64,000 bases of DNA from Anthocerotibacter panamensis C109 (GCF_018389385.1 NZ_CP062698.1:685501-749500), one strand, 5' to 3'. Positions 26,953 through 35,676 are shown, numbered from the stretch's first letter. Made by a program: numbers and translations. Notes: generated by a model from the sequence alone, not told the origin.

Positions 26953-28446
26953 TTAGGGGGTAACTACGCGGAGTAATTCCTCAAGGGTCGTTTTTCCAGC
27001 TAAGACTTTTTCAATGCCCGCCTCAGCCAGACTTGGTAATCCCAGGGATTTTAGATGGGCTCTCATGCTCATGATATTGACCTGATCATGGATCATGTGG
27101 CGTATCGTATCATCCACAGGCATAATCTCCACGATTCCCTCGCGACCTCGATAGCCCAAGCCCTGGCATTCCGCGCAACCTTTGGCCCGGACCCATTTCT
27201 GGTTGAGGAGCGTTTCGGAGAGCTTGAGGCGAGCCAAGTCGCGGGCAGTAGGGGTATAGTACTCTGCACAGAAGCGGCAAGGGCGACGGACGAGACGCTG
27301 GGCGACCACTCCGAGCAGGGCAGCCGAGATCAAGTAGGGCTCGACCCCCAGATAAATTAAGCGGTTCACGGTGCTCGGGGCATCGTCTGTATGGATAGTA
27401 GCGAGGACCAAGTGTCCGGTGACTGCCGCCTGGAAAACCGTCTGGGCGGTCTCTGGGTCACGGATCTCCCCGACCATAATGATGTCTGGGTCCTGGCGTA
27501 AGATCGAGCGCAAGCCACCGGCAAAAGTCATTCCGGCTTTGGGATTGACTTGGACCTGATTGACGCTGGGGAGTTGGTATTCCACCGGGTCTTCAATGGT
27601 GACGATATTTTTGGTGGGATTTAACAGCCGCATCAGACTGGCGTAGAGGGTGCTGGTCTTGCCTGAGCCTGTGGGTCCGGTGATGAGGACCAAGCCCTGT
27701 GCTCGCTCTAACCATTGGGTGTAGTTGTCGAGCGTCCGGTCGGTCATGCCAGTCTCTTCAAGGGTCATGAAGCGGTTGGTTTTGGGCAACAGACGGATGA
27801 CAGCTTTTTCGCCGTGCAGACAGGGGAGCGTGCTCACCCGCATATCCACAGTTGTTTTGCCTAAAACTTGGGTGGAGCGTCCGTCTTGGGGGGTGCGCTG
27901 GTTGGCGATGTCCAGTTCGGCTAAGACCTTGACCCGAGCGACTGCCAGCCTTTGCCATTCCACGGGGAGCAGCTCTACTTCTTTGAGCATGCCGTCTACG
28001 CGGTAGCGCACCAGGAGTCCTTCCGGCATCGGTTCCATATGGACATCGGAGGCACGGCTCTCCAGCGCCCGGACTAAAAGCCCTTGGACTTTGTTGCTGA
28101 CTTGCTGTTCATCAGGTTGCTCTGCCGCCGCCGCGCTTGCACTGGCGGCAGCATTGGCGGCGAGTTGGGCGCTGTCCAGGTTTTCCTGACATAGGCGCTG
28201 CCAGCGGGAGCGCTCGGACTCCGGCAGGAGGCTAAAGCGTAAATTACTTTTAAGTTTGCCGTTGAGCTGGGAACGGTAGCTGTCGTCCGGTTGGCGAAAG
28301 CAGCCCAAGTGCAGACGTCCATGCTCGAAGGCCAGGGGGACCACCTGTTGTAACTCGGTTCCCAGGACTCCCGCCAAAGAGCGAATCAGCCGCCAGTCTA
28401 AAGCGTAGCCTGCAAGTTGTAGGTTCGGTTCGTAAACAGAGGTCAT
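26953..28446 (-). CDS. GspE/PilB-family secretion/pilus ATPase
   Basis: About 497 residues from the ATG at 28446 (MTSVYEPNLQ, with AGGA just upstream); an in-frame start at 28503 is possible. The N-terminal domain (to about 130) is divergent. The motor core has Walker A GPTGSGKTST, Asp box IVTIEDPVEYQ, Walker B DPDIIMVGEIRDPETA and the His box GHLVLATIHTDDA. A tetracysteine zinc motif follows (CRFC and CAEC). It powers pilus extension or type II secretion at the inner membrane. It begins the pil-like cluster; pilM, pilN, pilO and pilC are not in the window. Confidence 0.9.
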   Translation of the reverse strand: MTSVYEPNLQLAGYALDWRLIRSLAGVLGTELQQVVPLAFEHGRLHLGCFRQPDDSYRSQLNGKLKSNLRFSLLPESERSRWQRLCQENLDSAQLAANAAASASAAAAEQPDEQQVSNKVQGLLVRALESRASDVHMEPMPEGLLVRYRVDGMLKEVELLPVEWQRLAVARVKVLAELDIANQRTPQDGRSTQVLGKTTVDMRVSTLPCLHGEKAVIRLLPKTNRFMTLEETGMTDRTLDNYTQWLERAQGLVLITGPTGSGKTSTLYASLMRLLNPTKNIVTIEDPVEYQLPSVNQVQVNPKAGMTFAGGLRSILRQDPDIIMVGEIRDPETAQTVFQAAVTGHLVLATIHTDDAPSTVNRLIYLGVEPYLISAALLGVVAQRLVRRPCRFCAEYYTPTARDLARLKLSETLLNQKWVRAKGCAECQGLGYRGREGIVEIMPVDDTIRHMIHDQVNIMSMRAHLKSLGLPSLAEAGIEKVLAGKTTLEELLRVVTP

Positions 28447-28657
28447 GATCCTGTCAATGGGTAAACGTGCATTCTTATTGCCCCTAGGAAGAGGGTACGC
28501 CAAATTTGTTCCCGTTACTAGCTGGGGGCTTTACCGGACAACGGGCATTGGCATTTTAACCCACCCAGACCATAACCCCAGTGAGCAGGCTTACAAACCG
28601 GGGTTAACCCTGATATTTGCACAACATTTCTCCGATACGCTCCCTGGGGTATTTCCG

Positions 28658-29065
28658 CTAGACAGCCTCAAAGAAAACGGATGGGGAGACCTGGAAGAAT
28701 TGTGCGAGCCCCTGAATATGGCGGGCTGTAAGCTTGCGTTTGCCGGATAGTACGTCGGACACGATGGATTCCGTTTTAAAAATTGGCACCAAGTCTTTTT
28801 GTCTCAGGTCATGTTCGGCAATCAATACTTTTAGGAGTTCTACTCCAGAAATATCCGGTATCGGGTAATGCTCCTACTCATACTCAGCGACAAGCGTTCC
28901 CAGGACATGCAGGTAATCTTCCTCGTCATTGGATAGCTCATCCCGGTTAAGGAGTTCATTCATGATGTGCTACACAGCTTTTAAGTCCGCTTCAGAGCGG
29001 ATCGGTCGGGGCGGGAAAGCCAGGAGCAAGTCCCAGTAGGAGCGGGCCTTAGTCATATTCGACAT
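28658..29065 (-). pseudogene. higA: HigA-type antitoxin pseudogene with two in-frame amber stops
   Basis: A 136-codon frame on the minus strand from ATG 29065 (MSNMTKARSYWDLLLAF) to TAG 28658. It is interrupted by TAG at codons 32 and 64, each where a one-base change from CAG or GAG would restore sense. The remaining text is a clear HigA/XRE antitoxin: RDELSNDEEDYLHVLGTLV, then HYPIPDISGVELLKVLIAEH, then VLSGKRKLTARHIQGLAQFF as the helix-turn-helix. GGAGG precedes the start. No higB toxin frame was recognised in 29066-29213. The rest of 28504-28657 holds only the likely promoter of the pilus ATPase. Confidence 0.8.
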
Positions 29066-29213
29066 CAATCATAAGCCTCCTACACAATACCAAATTCGAT
29101 AAAAACTGAGACATATGTCAAACGGGCATTTGAACCTAGCAAGTTTGAGATCTTTGTGGAATTTCAGATATAGCTTAATAAGGTCTGCAATAGCTGAAGG
29201 GGTGACACCGGAG

Positions 29214-29720
29214 CTAGGATACCTGCTGCACCGCATTCTGCTTAGCCCGCCCTACCGCCTTGCGCCGCTCCTCCCATGCACCCGGCACCCCGTCTGTTTC
29301 ACGCACCCCCAAGTCCTCGAAGCGTAGACTAGGATTACGCTCCACTCCCGGAAAGTCCGCTGGATCATAATCTAGGGCAGCATCCGTCACCGGTTGGCTC
29401 AGATGCGCCGGTAATAAATCTTGCGCCCACCCTAAAAAAGCGGCGTTCGCCGAGCCTAAACTGTCCGCTACATGATGTAAGTCCTCGGTATCCCGATTGT
29501 GCAGCTTGAATTCATGCACCTGCCCCGGTGTCCATGCCGCTCCGCCCTGCGGCACGAGGTCTTTGTCCCTAATCCGATAGTGTGTGCTGTCAATCTTTTG
29601 CTTGGGATGCGTCTGATTGTACTGCTTGATAGTTTTGATGCGCTCCAGATTTATCCCCGGCGAAGCAAACGTCACGACCCGCCCAATCAAAGGCTGAAAT
29701 CTTGGTTCGGTAGTAATCAT
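29214..29720 (-). CDS. Orphan lipase-tip fragment, paralogue of the C-terminal half of the DUF4157-lipase
   Basis: About 168 residues from ATG 29720 (MITTEPRFQPLIG), which overlaps the upstream lipoprotein's stop region (AAAAGG just before). It matches the DUF4157-lipase at 38274-40574 from its residue 475 onward (TEPKFQPLIARVVTFASPGI, then STHYRIKDKDLVP), so it begins just after the nucleophile motif GHSLGGA and lacks the catalytic serine. The copy ends earlier (AVQQVS) than the full protein. It may be a silent donor cassette, a decoy, or decaying DNA. An upstream ATG at 29783 would overlap the lipoprotein. Confidence 0.65.
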   Translation of the reverse strand: MITTEPRFQPLIGRVVTFASPGINLERIKTIKQYNQTHPKQKIDSTHYRIRDKDLVPQGGAAWTPGQVHEFKLHNRDTEDLHHVADSLGSANAAFLGWAQDLLPAHLSQPVTDAALDYDPADFPGVERNPSLRFEDLGVRETDGVPGAWEERRKAVGRAKQNAVQQVS

Positions 29721-29724
29721 CCTT

Positions 29725-30606
29725 TTAATCCGGCTCTCCGAGACCTTTACGGATGTCGAACAAGATGACTGCTCCTCCAACATCAGGAAGAGTACCCGTT
29801 GATGTCAAAGGATTAAAGTGAACAAAAAATGAACCTGTGGGATAAGCGTAGATATCGAAGGAGGTATAGTGTCCCGAAGCAGAGTATTGTTCCCAATCGT
29901 CTCGTGCTCCCAGTTTACCCACCATAGCCTTCTCAAAAGCTTGTCTAAATTGCTCAAAGGAACCTGGATAACTTCCACAAATCAGGATGCCACGAGGCGT
30001 AGTGTAATCCTCATGTATCTGCTTGGGACAGACAATAAACTTAGCCCCCGACTTGACCATCAAAGGCTCTCCCAGCATCCGAAACTCCTTACCATAGCGC
30101 TTGAGAAAGGCTGCTGTGGGCTCTAGGCTCTGCTTTTCACTAACTGCACGTCGAGACATAGACATTGTAACCAAACCCCTGTTCTGGTTGTATGGCTCAA
30201 AGTCTACAGCCATCCACTGATTTTGCTTGCCTTGCTCCAAAAAAGTTTTAACGGAGTATTCACGCTCCCAAATCTTTGTATGTCTCCACCAGTCGTTTTT
30301 AGGCTGTATACTCTCATTAACAGCCTGGTCAAATCGAGTTTTAAATTCAGAAAAGTCTCCCTGGAAATTCCCACAACGCCCATAGAAATCCTTACTCACA
30401 TGCGCATCTGCGGGACATTCTATCTCGCTTATTCCAGTTTCTCTAAAGGCAGTATTAACAATGTTGTTAAATATCTGTTCTTGATTACTTCCATTGAAAT
30501 TCACAACAGTTGCTCCTGCTAGAATGCCATTGGGTAAGGTGGTAAGTGTACAACCACCTAGAGAAGGAAGAAAAAATACGAGAATCAAGCGTATCAACTT
30601 TGGCAC
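29725..30606 (-). CDS. Lipoprotein with duplicated Cys-rich domain, probable lipase immunity protein (copy A)
   Basis: A 293-residue protein starting with GTG. It has a signal sequence and lipobox SLGGC (Cys19). Two similar halves are visible: C64...C78 followed by GNFQGDFSEFKTRF, and C193...C210 followed by GSYPGSFEQFRQAF, so each half has a cysteine pair and a G-x-(F/Y)-x-G-x-F-x-x-F block. It starts one base after the stop of the lipase C-terminal fragment. A paralogue at 37385-38272 stands in the same position behind the full lipase. Lipoprotein immunity to lipase effectors is known for type VI Tle/Tli pairs; immunity here is inferred. Confidence 0.65.
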   Translation of the reverse strand: MPKLIRLILVFFLPSLGGCTLTTLPNGILAGATVVNFNGSNQEQIFNNIVNTAFRETGISEIECPADAHVSKDFYGRCGNFQGDFSEFKTRFDQAVNESIQPKNDWWRHTKIWEREYSVKTFLEQGKQNQWMAVDFEPYNQNRGLVTMSMSRRAVSEKQSLEPTAAFLKRYGKEFRMLGEPLMVKSGAKFIVCPKQIHEDYTTPRGILICGSYPGSFEQFRQAFEKAMVGKLGARDDWEQYSASGHYTSFDIYAYPTGSFFVHFNPLTSTGTLPDVGGAVILFDIRKGLGEPD

Positions 30607-30607
30607 C

Positions 30608-30913
30608 TCAATGCCCTCCTTTTGCTGAAGGGAATTGGACTTCAGGATGCCAAGTGTACCAGAGGTTTAGCAACTCACGATTGAGCCTCTTCTTGGATGC
30701 TGAATCACGGTCCTTATCATCACTGATTTTGGCCGCATCAATCACACCCTGATGCCTCTTTTGCACCTCCTCCCAATTGTCCACTCCCGGCTTCGTCTTC
30801 TCGCGCCGTACACGGGTTTCTAATGCGGTGTAGATATCCTCATACTTGTCCTTCTCCGCCCGCTCTGTCTGGATCTGCGCGGGGGTCATCTTCCTAGCCG
30901 TCAATAAACTCAT
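30608..30913 (-). CDS. C-terminal tail fragment of a DUF4157-lipase paralogue
   Basis: 101 residues matching only the last part of the full effector (from about its residue 665): KTKPGVDNWEEV, KISDDKDR and LNLWYTWHPEVQF. It opens with ATG (MSLLTARKMTPAQIQ) and ends one base before the lipoprotein start, the same spacing as in the intact pair. The lipase and DUF4157 parts are absent; a short lipase remnant lying at 37313-37377, on the far side of the island, is probably the lost upstream piece. It may or may not be translated. Confidence 0.6.
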   Translation of the reverse strand: MSLLTARKMTPAQIQTERAEKDKYEDIYTALETRVRREKTKPGVDNWEEVQKRHQGVIDAAKISDDKDRDSASKKRLNRELLNLWYTWHPEVQFPSAKGGH

Positions 30914-30965
30914 TAAAATAATCTATGTCAAGTTAAGATGAATTTAGCTGTGTTTCTTTACCTCC

Positions 30966-31532
30966 ATGCTCATTGGCTACGCCAGAGTCTCCACCGATGA
31001 CCAAAATCTTGACCTTCAACAGGACGCTCTCCAGAAAGCAGGGTGCGACAAAATCTATGAGGACAAAATTTCTGGGGCCAAGGCCGACCGTCCAGGATTA
31101 ATCACTGCTCTTGAAGTAATCCGTGCCGACGATACTTTAGTGATTTGGCGGCTAGACCGTTTAGGTCGGAGTCTGAAAGACCTTATTCACTTGATGGAGG
31201 TGTTGAACCAGAAGGAGGCGGGGTTGCTCAGTCTTCAGGAATCCATCAACACTGCCTCCAGTGCGGGGAAGCTGGTTTTCCATATCTTTGGGTCGTTGGC
31301 GGAGTTTGAACGGAATCTGATTCGGGAGCGCACCCAAGCAGGGATGGCAGCAGCACGGGCTAGGGGTAGACAGGGAGGCAGACCCAAAGCCCTTGACCCA
31401 GAGAAGCGCAAGTTGGCAATCCGGCTGTACCAGGAGCAAAAGTACACGGTGCAGGAGATTTGCCGCATGATGCAGATTTCTAAACCGACTTTGTATAAGT
31501 ATTTGGATGAACAGGCAGGGGTTATTGGGTAA
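30966..31532 (+). CDS. Serine recombinase, resolvase/invertase family
   Basis: A 188-residue protein of typical length. The catalytic domain starts MLIGYARVSTDDQ, with the nucleophilic Ser at residue 9; VIWRLDRLGRSLKDL carries the active-site arginines and FGSLAEFERNLIRERTQAG is the dimer helix. A C-terminal Hin-type helix-turn-helix (YTVQEICRMMQISKPTLYKYL) binds DNA. Such enzymes resolve or invert DNA at short sites. It lies at the left edge of the island, 52 bases from the lipase tail fragment, and could be the island's own recombinase. Confidence 0.9.
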   Translation: MLIGYARVSTDDQNLDLQQDALQKAGCDKIYEDKISGAKADRPGLITALEVIRADDTLVIWRLDRLGRSLKDLIHLMEVLNQKEAGLLSLQESINTASSAGKLVFHIFGSLAEFERNLIRERTQAGMAAARARGRQGGRPKALDPEKRKLAIRLYQEQKYTVQEICRMMQISKPTLYKYLDEQAGVIG

Positions 31533-31793
31533 ACACATGCTGGGCTGAGAGCTGAGCCTACCCAACATCAATTTGCTTGAGGGGTAGGAGTGGCGGCTTG
31601 TCTAGTTTTAGGGGACTGAGGAGTAATGGAACCGCAAACCCCGATAAGGTGTTCACTTCACTGAACAGTCAAAATGCCGATAAGGATTCGGTGGGCGGGC
31701 AGCCTGACTTTCTGGAAGTCATAGGATTATGTCTGGCGTCACAGTAGCAAGGTCGGCGGGGGGAAACTTAGGGCGCTGCGACCATTTCAGACT

Positions 31794-31822
31794 CCTTAGC
31801 GTACGATTTTTTCCGTTTTCTG
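31794..31822 (+). repeat. Second, incomplete copy of the Tn3-type terminal repeat
   Basis: The segment CCTTAGCGTACGATTTTTTC and the bases after it match the inner two thirds of the 38-bp terminal repeat at 36924-36961, in the same orientation, but the outer GACCCC end is missing and is replaced by hsdS-like sequence. The flanking 31533-31793 has no gene I can support; it holds a CCGATAAGG repeat pair. The copy suggests a transposon end truncated or fused by recombination. Confidence 0.45.
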
Positions 31823-31832
31823 GTGGCTTCAG

Positions 31833-32032
31833 GGTCAAGACGACCCCACAAAAGCCGCAACCCTCTGTACCCGCCTAGAACAAGCCACCCTCGCCAAAGC
31901 CTTCCGGGGAGAGCTAGTCCCGCAAGACCCTAATGATGATCCTGCCAGTGTTTTGCTGGAGCGGATTCGGGCAGAGCGCGAGGATTCCTCTTCCACTCGC
32001 AAACCTAAAAAAACTAAACGAGTAACTAGATG
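31833..32032 (+). pseudogene. hsdS: hsdS remnant (type I restriction specificity subunit C-terminus)
   Basis: A plus-strand frame without a start encodes the typical HsdS C-terminus: TRLEQATLAKAFRGELVPQD, then PNDDPASVLLERIRAER, a basic lysine-rich end and the stop at 32030-32032. The coiled-coil and target-recognition domains upstream are gone; the frame runs back into the truncated Tn3 end. It is evidence that a type I restriction system once stood here. It converges with the nuclease gene of the Argonaute operon. Confidence 0.75.
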
Positions 32033-32056
32033 ATTAATTTAATTTGTAGCAGGAGT

Positions 32057-33310
32057 TTAAGTAGCATCTTCAGCTTCGTTAATGTCCATAATTCCTGGGC
32101 GTGAAATCACTACAGCATCAGCAATACCCTTAAGTTTTTTCATGCCTTGAATCATTGTTTCATGTTGTTCAGTGCGTCTAGAATCATCCCAAATAAAGGC
32201 AATAATGTTATTGTACCTAGAGTCTGGAATTAGATATACTGCTGCATCTTCTGCAATTTCTGCAATCATAGCACTCGGCAATTTAGATTTGCGCATGAAT
32301 TTGATCTCAATAACGAGCTTCAGGCTAGGAATACAAATATCTGCTCTTGGCTGTAGCTGACCGAGGGGGAGAAGAACTTCTTCTTCAGTAATATCTAAAA
32401 AAATTGGTGATAATATAGCCCATATAAGATTTTGGACGTGATATTCATTCTCAACATACCATTTTCGGGGTTGAGAATTTGGCGTTCTCGCTTTGCTTTC
32501 CCAAGTCCATCGCATCATTGCGGTCTCAAGTCTGCGTAATAGGTCTGCGATTTGTGAGATTGTAGGTCGAGAGATATCTAAGCTGGGTCTGTCCCGCTCA
32601 ATCCAATCAAGCGCAGCTAAACAAATTGCTGCCTCCTCCCGAGCTAACTCGCTTGGGGTGATGTTTTTTATGATTTTTAAAGCCTGAATCTCTTCAATTT
32701 CTTGTTGAGATTGTTCGGGTAAAGGGAGACAATTTTTTGAATACAGAGCAACTCTGATATCTGCTGTATCTTGTAATTGAGGCAATGCAAATAATTCTAT
32801 GAAACCCAGTAGATATTGGATAGCCACCAAAATACATTTATGCCAATTTGGAGTTTTATAGTTATCGTATACCCGCTGACAAAATTTACTGAACCACTTC
32901 GATAGTTCGATCTTAGCTACATCGCTATTTTTGGCTACAAGACCAATACCCAGTAATGCGACTGTGTTCCACACAAATGGAGCAGTTTCATTCAAGAGAT
33001 TAGGTTCCCGTCCAGCTAATCGCAATAATGCACTTTCTAAATTAGCCAATTGTGCCTTATCCACTAACCCTGCATCAGCACAGAATCCAATAATTGCAAT
33101 ATCTTGATAGTCTTTTACTGTGCTTATCGCCTCAATAGTGGGTTGAGTGATTCGGAGTAATTCATTTTTTTCAGAAGTTTTATCTATTAACCATAAAATA
33201 AAAACATCTTCTAGAATAGTTGAAGGTTCAGGATTTTCTTTAACTATACAAAGTAAAGCTTCTTTTGCTTCGGTTAGTAAAAAGCTAGAGACATCGCTCA
33301 AAGGAACCAC
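32057..33310 (-). CDS. PD-(D/E)XK nuclease partner of the Argonaute protein
   Basis: A 417-residue protein. Residues 1-270 are helical and unrecognised. The C-terminal domain shows a PD-(D/E)XK core: WYVENEYHVQNLIWAIL (Glu289), RADICIPS (Asp324) and VIEIKF (Glu335, Lys337), followed by a DDSRR segment. These residues bind metal and cut DNA or RNA in family members. Its start overlaps the end of the Argonaute gene by 13 bases, so the two are translationally coupled. Catalytically inactive long Argonautes with an adjacent nuclease are known to give abortive-infection immunity; this looks like such a pair. Base composition is far more AT-rich than the core genome. Confidence 0.78.
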   Translation of the reverse strand: MVPLSDVSSFLLTEAKEALLCIVKENPEPSTILEDVFILWLIDKTSEKNELLRITQPTIEAISTVKDYQDIAIIGFCADAGLVDKAQLANLESALLRLAGREPNLLNETAPFVWNTVALLGIGLVAKNSDVAKIELSKWFSKFCQRVYDNYKTPNWHKCILVAIQYLLGFIELFALPQLQDTADIRVALYSKNCLPLPEQSQQEIEEIQALKIIKNITPSELAREEAAICLAALDWIERDRPSLDISRPTISQIADLLRRLETAMMRWTWESKARTPNSQPRKWYVENEYHVQNLIWAILSPIFLDITEEEVLLPLGQLQPRADICIPSLKLVIEIKFMRKSKLPSAMIAEIAEDAAVYLIPDSRYNNIIAFIWDDSRRTEQHETMIQGMKKLKGIADAVVISRPGIMDINEAEDAT

Positions 33311-35676
33311 CTAGAGCTGCCAATTTTTCCAATGAGCGAGTACTTGTTCCACTCATCAGTTTCTGAGAGTTTACCTAAAAGCCCAGCAATCAACTCTGAG
33401 TACATAATTGTCACTGGCATTGATGATGGTAAATATGTTCGCCAAGAGTGACACGAAAAGCTAAAAACTTGGTTGGCAATATAGTCCATATCTCTGAAAG
33501 TAGAATTCCTATGCAGCTTGAGGTGGAGTGGCTGAGGTAAGCCATCTTCTGGGCGCTTGACTTCGTTTGGCCCAGTCAAAGTGAGTAAAACTTCGTTCTT
33601 ACTTAAGCTGATAAAAGCTCCTCTCTCTGGAGCTAACGAGCCTTTTGTAGTTTTTGTCTGATGATCATATTTACCAGTCTGATTCAAATCAAAAACTGTA
33701 AAAGGATGGTACTCAGCCACATGGAGATATGCGAATTCGACATTATAGTCACCTAGCTCTTTCATCACCGCTTCAACAGCATCTGCTTCAGAATTTTTGA
33801 ATGGCTTGAATGCATGAAAAATCAAGCGTACTTGCTCCCTAGGCTGCCAATTCATTGATTTTTTTACCTTTTCAATAACAGCACGTACTGATTTAAGAAG
33901 CGTCTCCTCGAAATCCTCAATTGGTACTGCATCTGATAAATTGTGGAGATGATACAATCCATCACCACTGAAAACGGTTGTAATTCCGACAACTCGTTCA
34001 CGTTCACCTAGCCGACTAGATCCGATGGATGCACTACCCAAGCCAAAAACAAATTCGTGAGCAATTGGGAGATTTGCTTTGATTAACCACGGAACACCAC
34101 CAAGTTTGGCATACGTAGCTAAAGAGATATTATTGAGAACATATTGTAAAGAAAAATCTGACGTTATAGCCGTCTCCATTTCAAATCCCTGCACTGGAAT
34201 TTGTTGTGATAGAAATGCAGCCTTTGTCACAAGGTAAGGATTTATTTTGTATGCAAGTCTATGAAAACTTTCGTCGGTTTGCACAAAAGCCAAATCCCAT
34301 CGGAAATCACCAGCGAGCTGAAATTGAAGAGCTTCACGAACCGCTTTACGATAGGCTTCTATTGAAGGATTATCAGCCACAAAAAATTCAAAACTAGAGG
34401 GGTTTTCCAAATGAAATTTACGGATAAAACCCTTATTAAAATATTGTCTTTTAGCATTTTGTACGGTAATTCCAGTTAAGAATTTTTGCAAAAACTGCTC
34501 GACTCGACCTTTCTTTCCAATCTGACAGATCACGCAAATCTTTGGGGAACGAGGGGTGAAAGTTCTTGCATCATAAGGACCATACTTATTCAAACCTCCA
34601 TCGTTCCATGTATCGGTATGCTTGCCCGTAACATCAAAGATATAAATAGGATTAGTAGCCTTTTTAAGACGTGGGAACAATTCATCTTCAGATTTCAAAA
34701 ACTGTTTGGAAACATAAAAATTCAGCCCTGGGGCCAGAAATAAATTAGACCCACTCAGAAAATTAATAACTGTTAATGCTTTGTCCAGTTCACCTTTACC
34801 TGTTCGTATATCAAACAATTCTTGATTAAGGCATTCTTTTATTTCTTGATAGTTCGTTCCAAAAATCTGCTCCATACATCGATCTAAATTTTCTGCACGA
34901 GGTTCAAGATAGCATTCACTTGCTTTAACTTTTGCAAACCCTTCAGAATAATCTTCAAGTATAAGCTCATCTCCCTTGATAGAAACTACTTTACCAATTA
35001 ATTTCAAATGCGGTTCAATAAGCTGATCTATAATTATTTCTTTTATACAGACATACAATCCAACAATATTAATATTTTCTCTTATTAGTGCATCACAGGC
35101 TTTATCTATTATTCTGGCTGTATTTACTTTTAATATGAGTCCAACATGAGGTAATTTATTTCTTAAATTAATCACTCGTACATCAATTTGGTACTTAAGT
35201 CTGATACCCAGCCAATCTGGACATGCTTGGAATTGACCACAAGCCTTCTTTAGCAGGTCATGTTTAGGGGTACCTAGAAACTTGAGTGGTTTGTATCCAA
35301 CGACCTTTCTACCTTTACTGTGCAGAAACCTTGTTAGATGATCATGAGCAAGAGCCGCAATTAACGAAAAGTTTTCCCCAAGGATTATCGACCTTTTGAT
35401 GGCTCCCGGAGGAAAACTACCCTCAGCTATCGGTATAGCGAAAACCTCACTGGCTCCATCCCTTCGAAAAAAATGACTAGAGCCATACCTAGCTCTTAGC
35501 TCTGGGCAAGTGTTTTTATCGTGATAAGGTAGAACGCCCACTTCTAGGTGAGCTGCTTTGTCGAATGTTATAAGTGCCACATTGAGCAGAAGATTTTCAG
35601 TGGTTCTGTTACTTGTCATCAGAATGTAGTTTACCTTATGTGAATGAGGACAAAGCAAACCTGAAAACTCTGCCAC
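33298..35676 (-). CDS. Long prokaryotic Argonaute with degenerate PIWI catalytic site
   Basis: 792 residues from a GTG; an ATG at 35619 (MTSNRTTENLL) is an equally possible start. The N and PAZ-like regions occupy about 1-350. The MID domain (about 375-525) has the guide-end pocket pattern Tyr481, Lys485, Gln496 (YLVTKAAFLSQQIPVQGF) and Lys524 in YAKLGGVPW. The PIWI domain runs to the end (PVTIMYSELIAGL near 754). The first catalytic Asp, usually in G-x-D-x-S, is replaced around EFVFGLGSAS, and no R-D-G is found (LIFHAFKPFKN instead), so it should not cut targets itself. First gene of a two-gene AT-rich operon with a nuclease. Identification is by motif order, not by database search. Confidence 0.78.
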   Translation of the reverse strand: MAEFSGLLCPHSHKVNYILMTSNRTTENLLLNVALITFDKAAHLEVGVLPYHDKNTCPELRARYGSSHFFRRDGASEVFAIPIAEGSFPPGAIKRSIILGENFSLIAALAHDHLTRFLHSKGRKVVGYKPLKFLGTPKHDLLKKACGQFQACPDWLGIRLKYQIDVRVINLRNKLPHVGLILKVNTARIIDKACDALIRENINIVGLYVCIKEIIIDQLIEPHLKLIGKVVSIKGDELILEDYSEGFAKVKASECYLEPRAENLDRCMEQIFGTNYQEIKECLNQELFDIRTGKGELDKALTVINFLSGSNLFLAPGLNFYVSKQFLKSEDELFPRLKKATNPIYIFDVTGKHTDTWNDGGLNKYGPYDARTFTPRSPKICVICQIGKKGRVEQFLQKFLTGITVQNAKRQYFNKGFIRKFHLENPSSFEFFVADNPSIEAYRKAVREALQFQLAGDFRWDLAFVQTDESFHRLAYKINPYLVTKAAFLSQQIPVQGFEMETAITSDFSLQYVLNNISLATYAKLGGVPWLIKANLPIAHEFVFGLGSASIGSSRLGERERVVGITTVFSGDGLYHLHNLSDAVPIEDFEETLLKSVRAVIEKVKKSMNWQPREQVRLIFHAFKPFKNSEADAVEAVMKELGDYNVEFAYLHVAEYHPFTVFDLNQTGKYDHQTKTTKGSLAPERGAFISLSKNEVLLTLTGPNEVKRPEDGLPQPLHLKLHRNSTFRDMDYIANQVFSFSCHSWRTYLPSSMPVTIMYSELIAGLLGKLSETDEWNKYSLIGKIGSSRWFL

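Noticed and set aside
28445-28750. 101-residue plus-strand frame
   Set aside because: It runs antisense to the higA pseudogene and the pilus promoter region and has no family features.
29066-29213. A higB toxin next to the higA pseudogene
   Set aside because: No frame on either strand shows RelE/HigB-like text; only a short basic stretch is present.
31606-31650. GGGGACTGAGGAG as a possible left Tn3 end
   Set aside because: It shares only the first G run with the right end and lacks the inner CG(T/C)TAAG at 38 bases.
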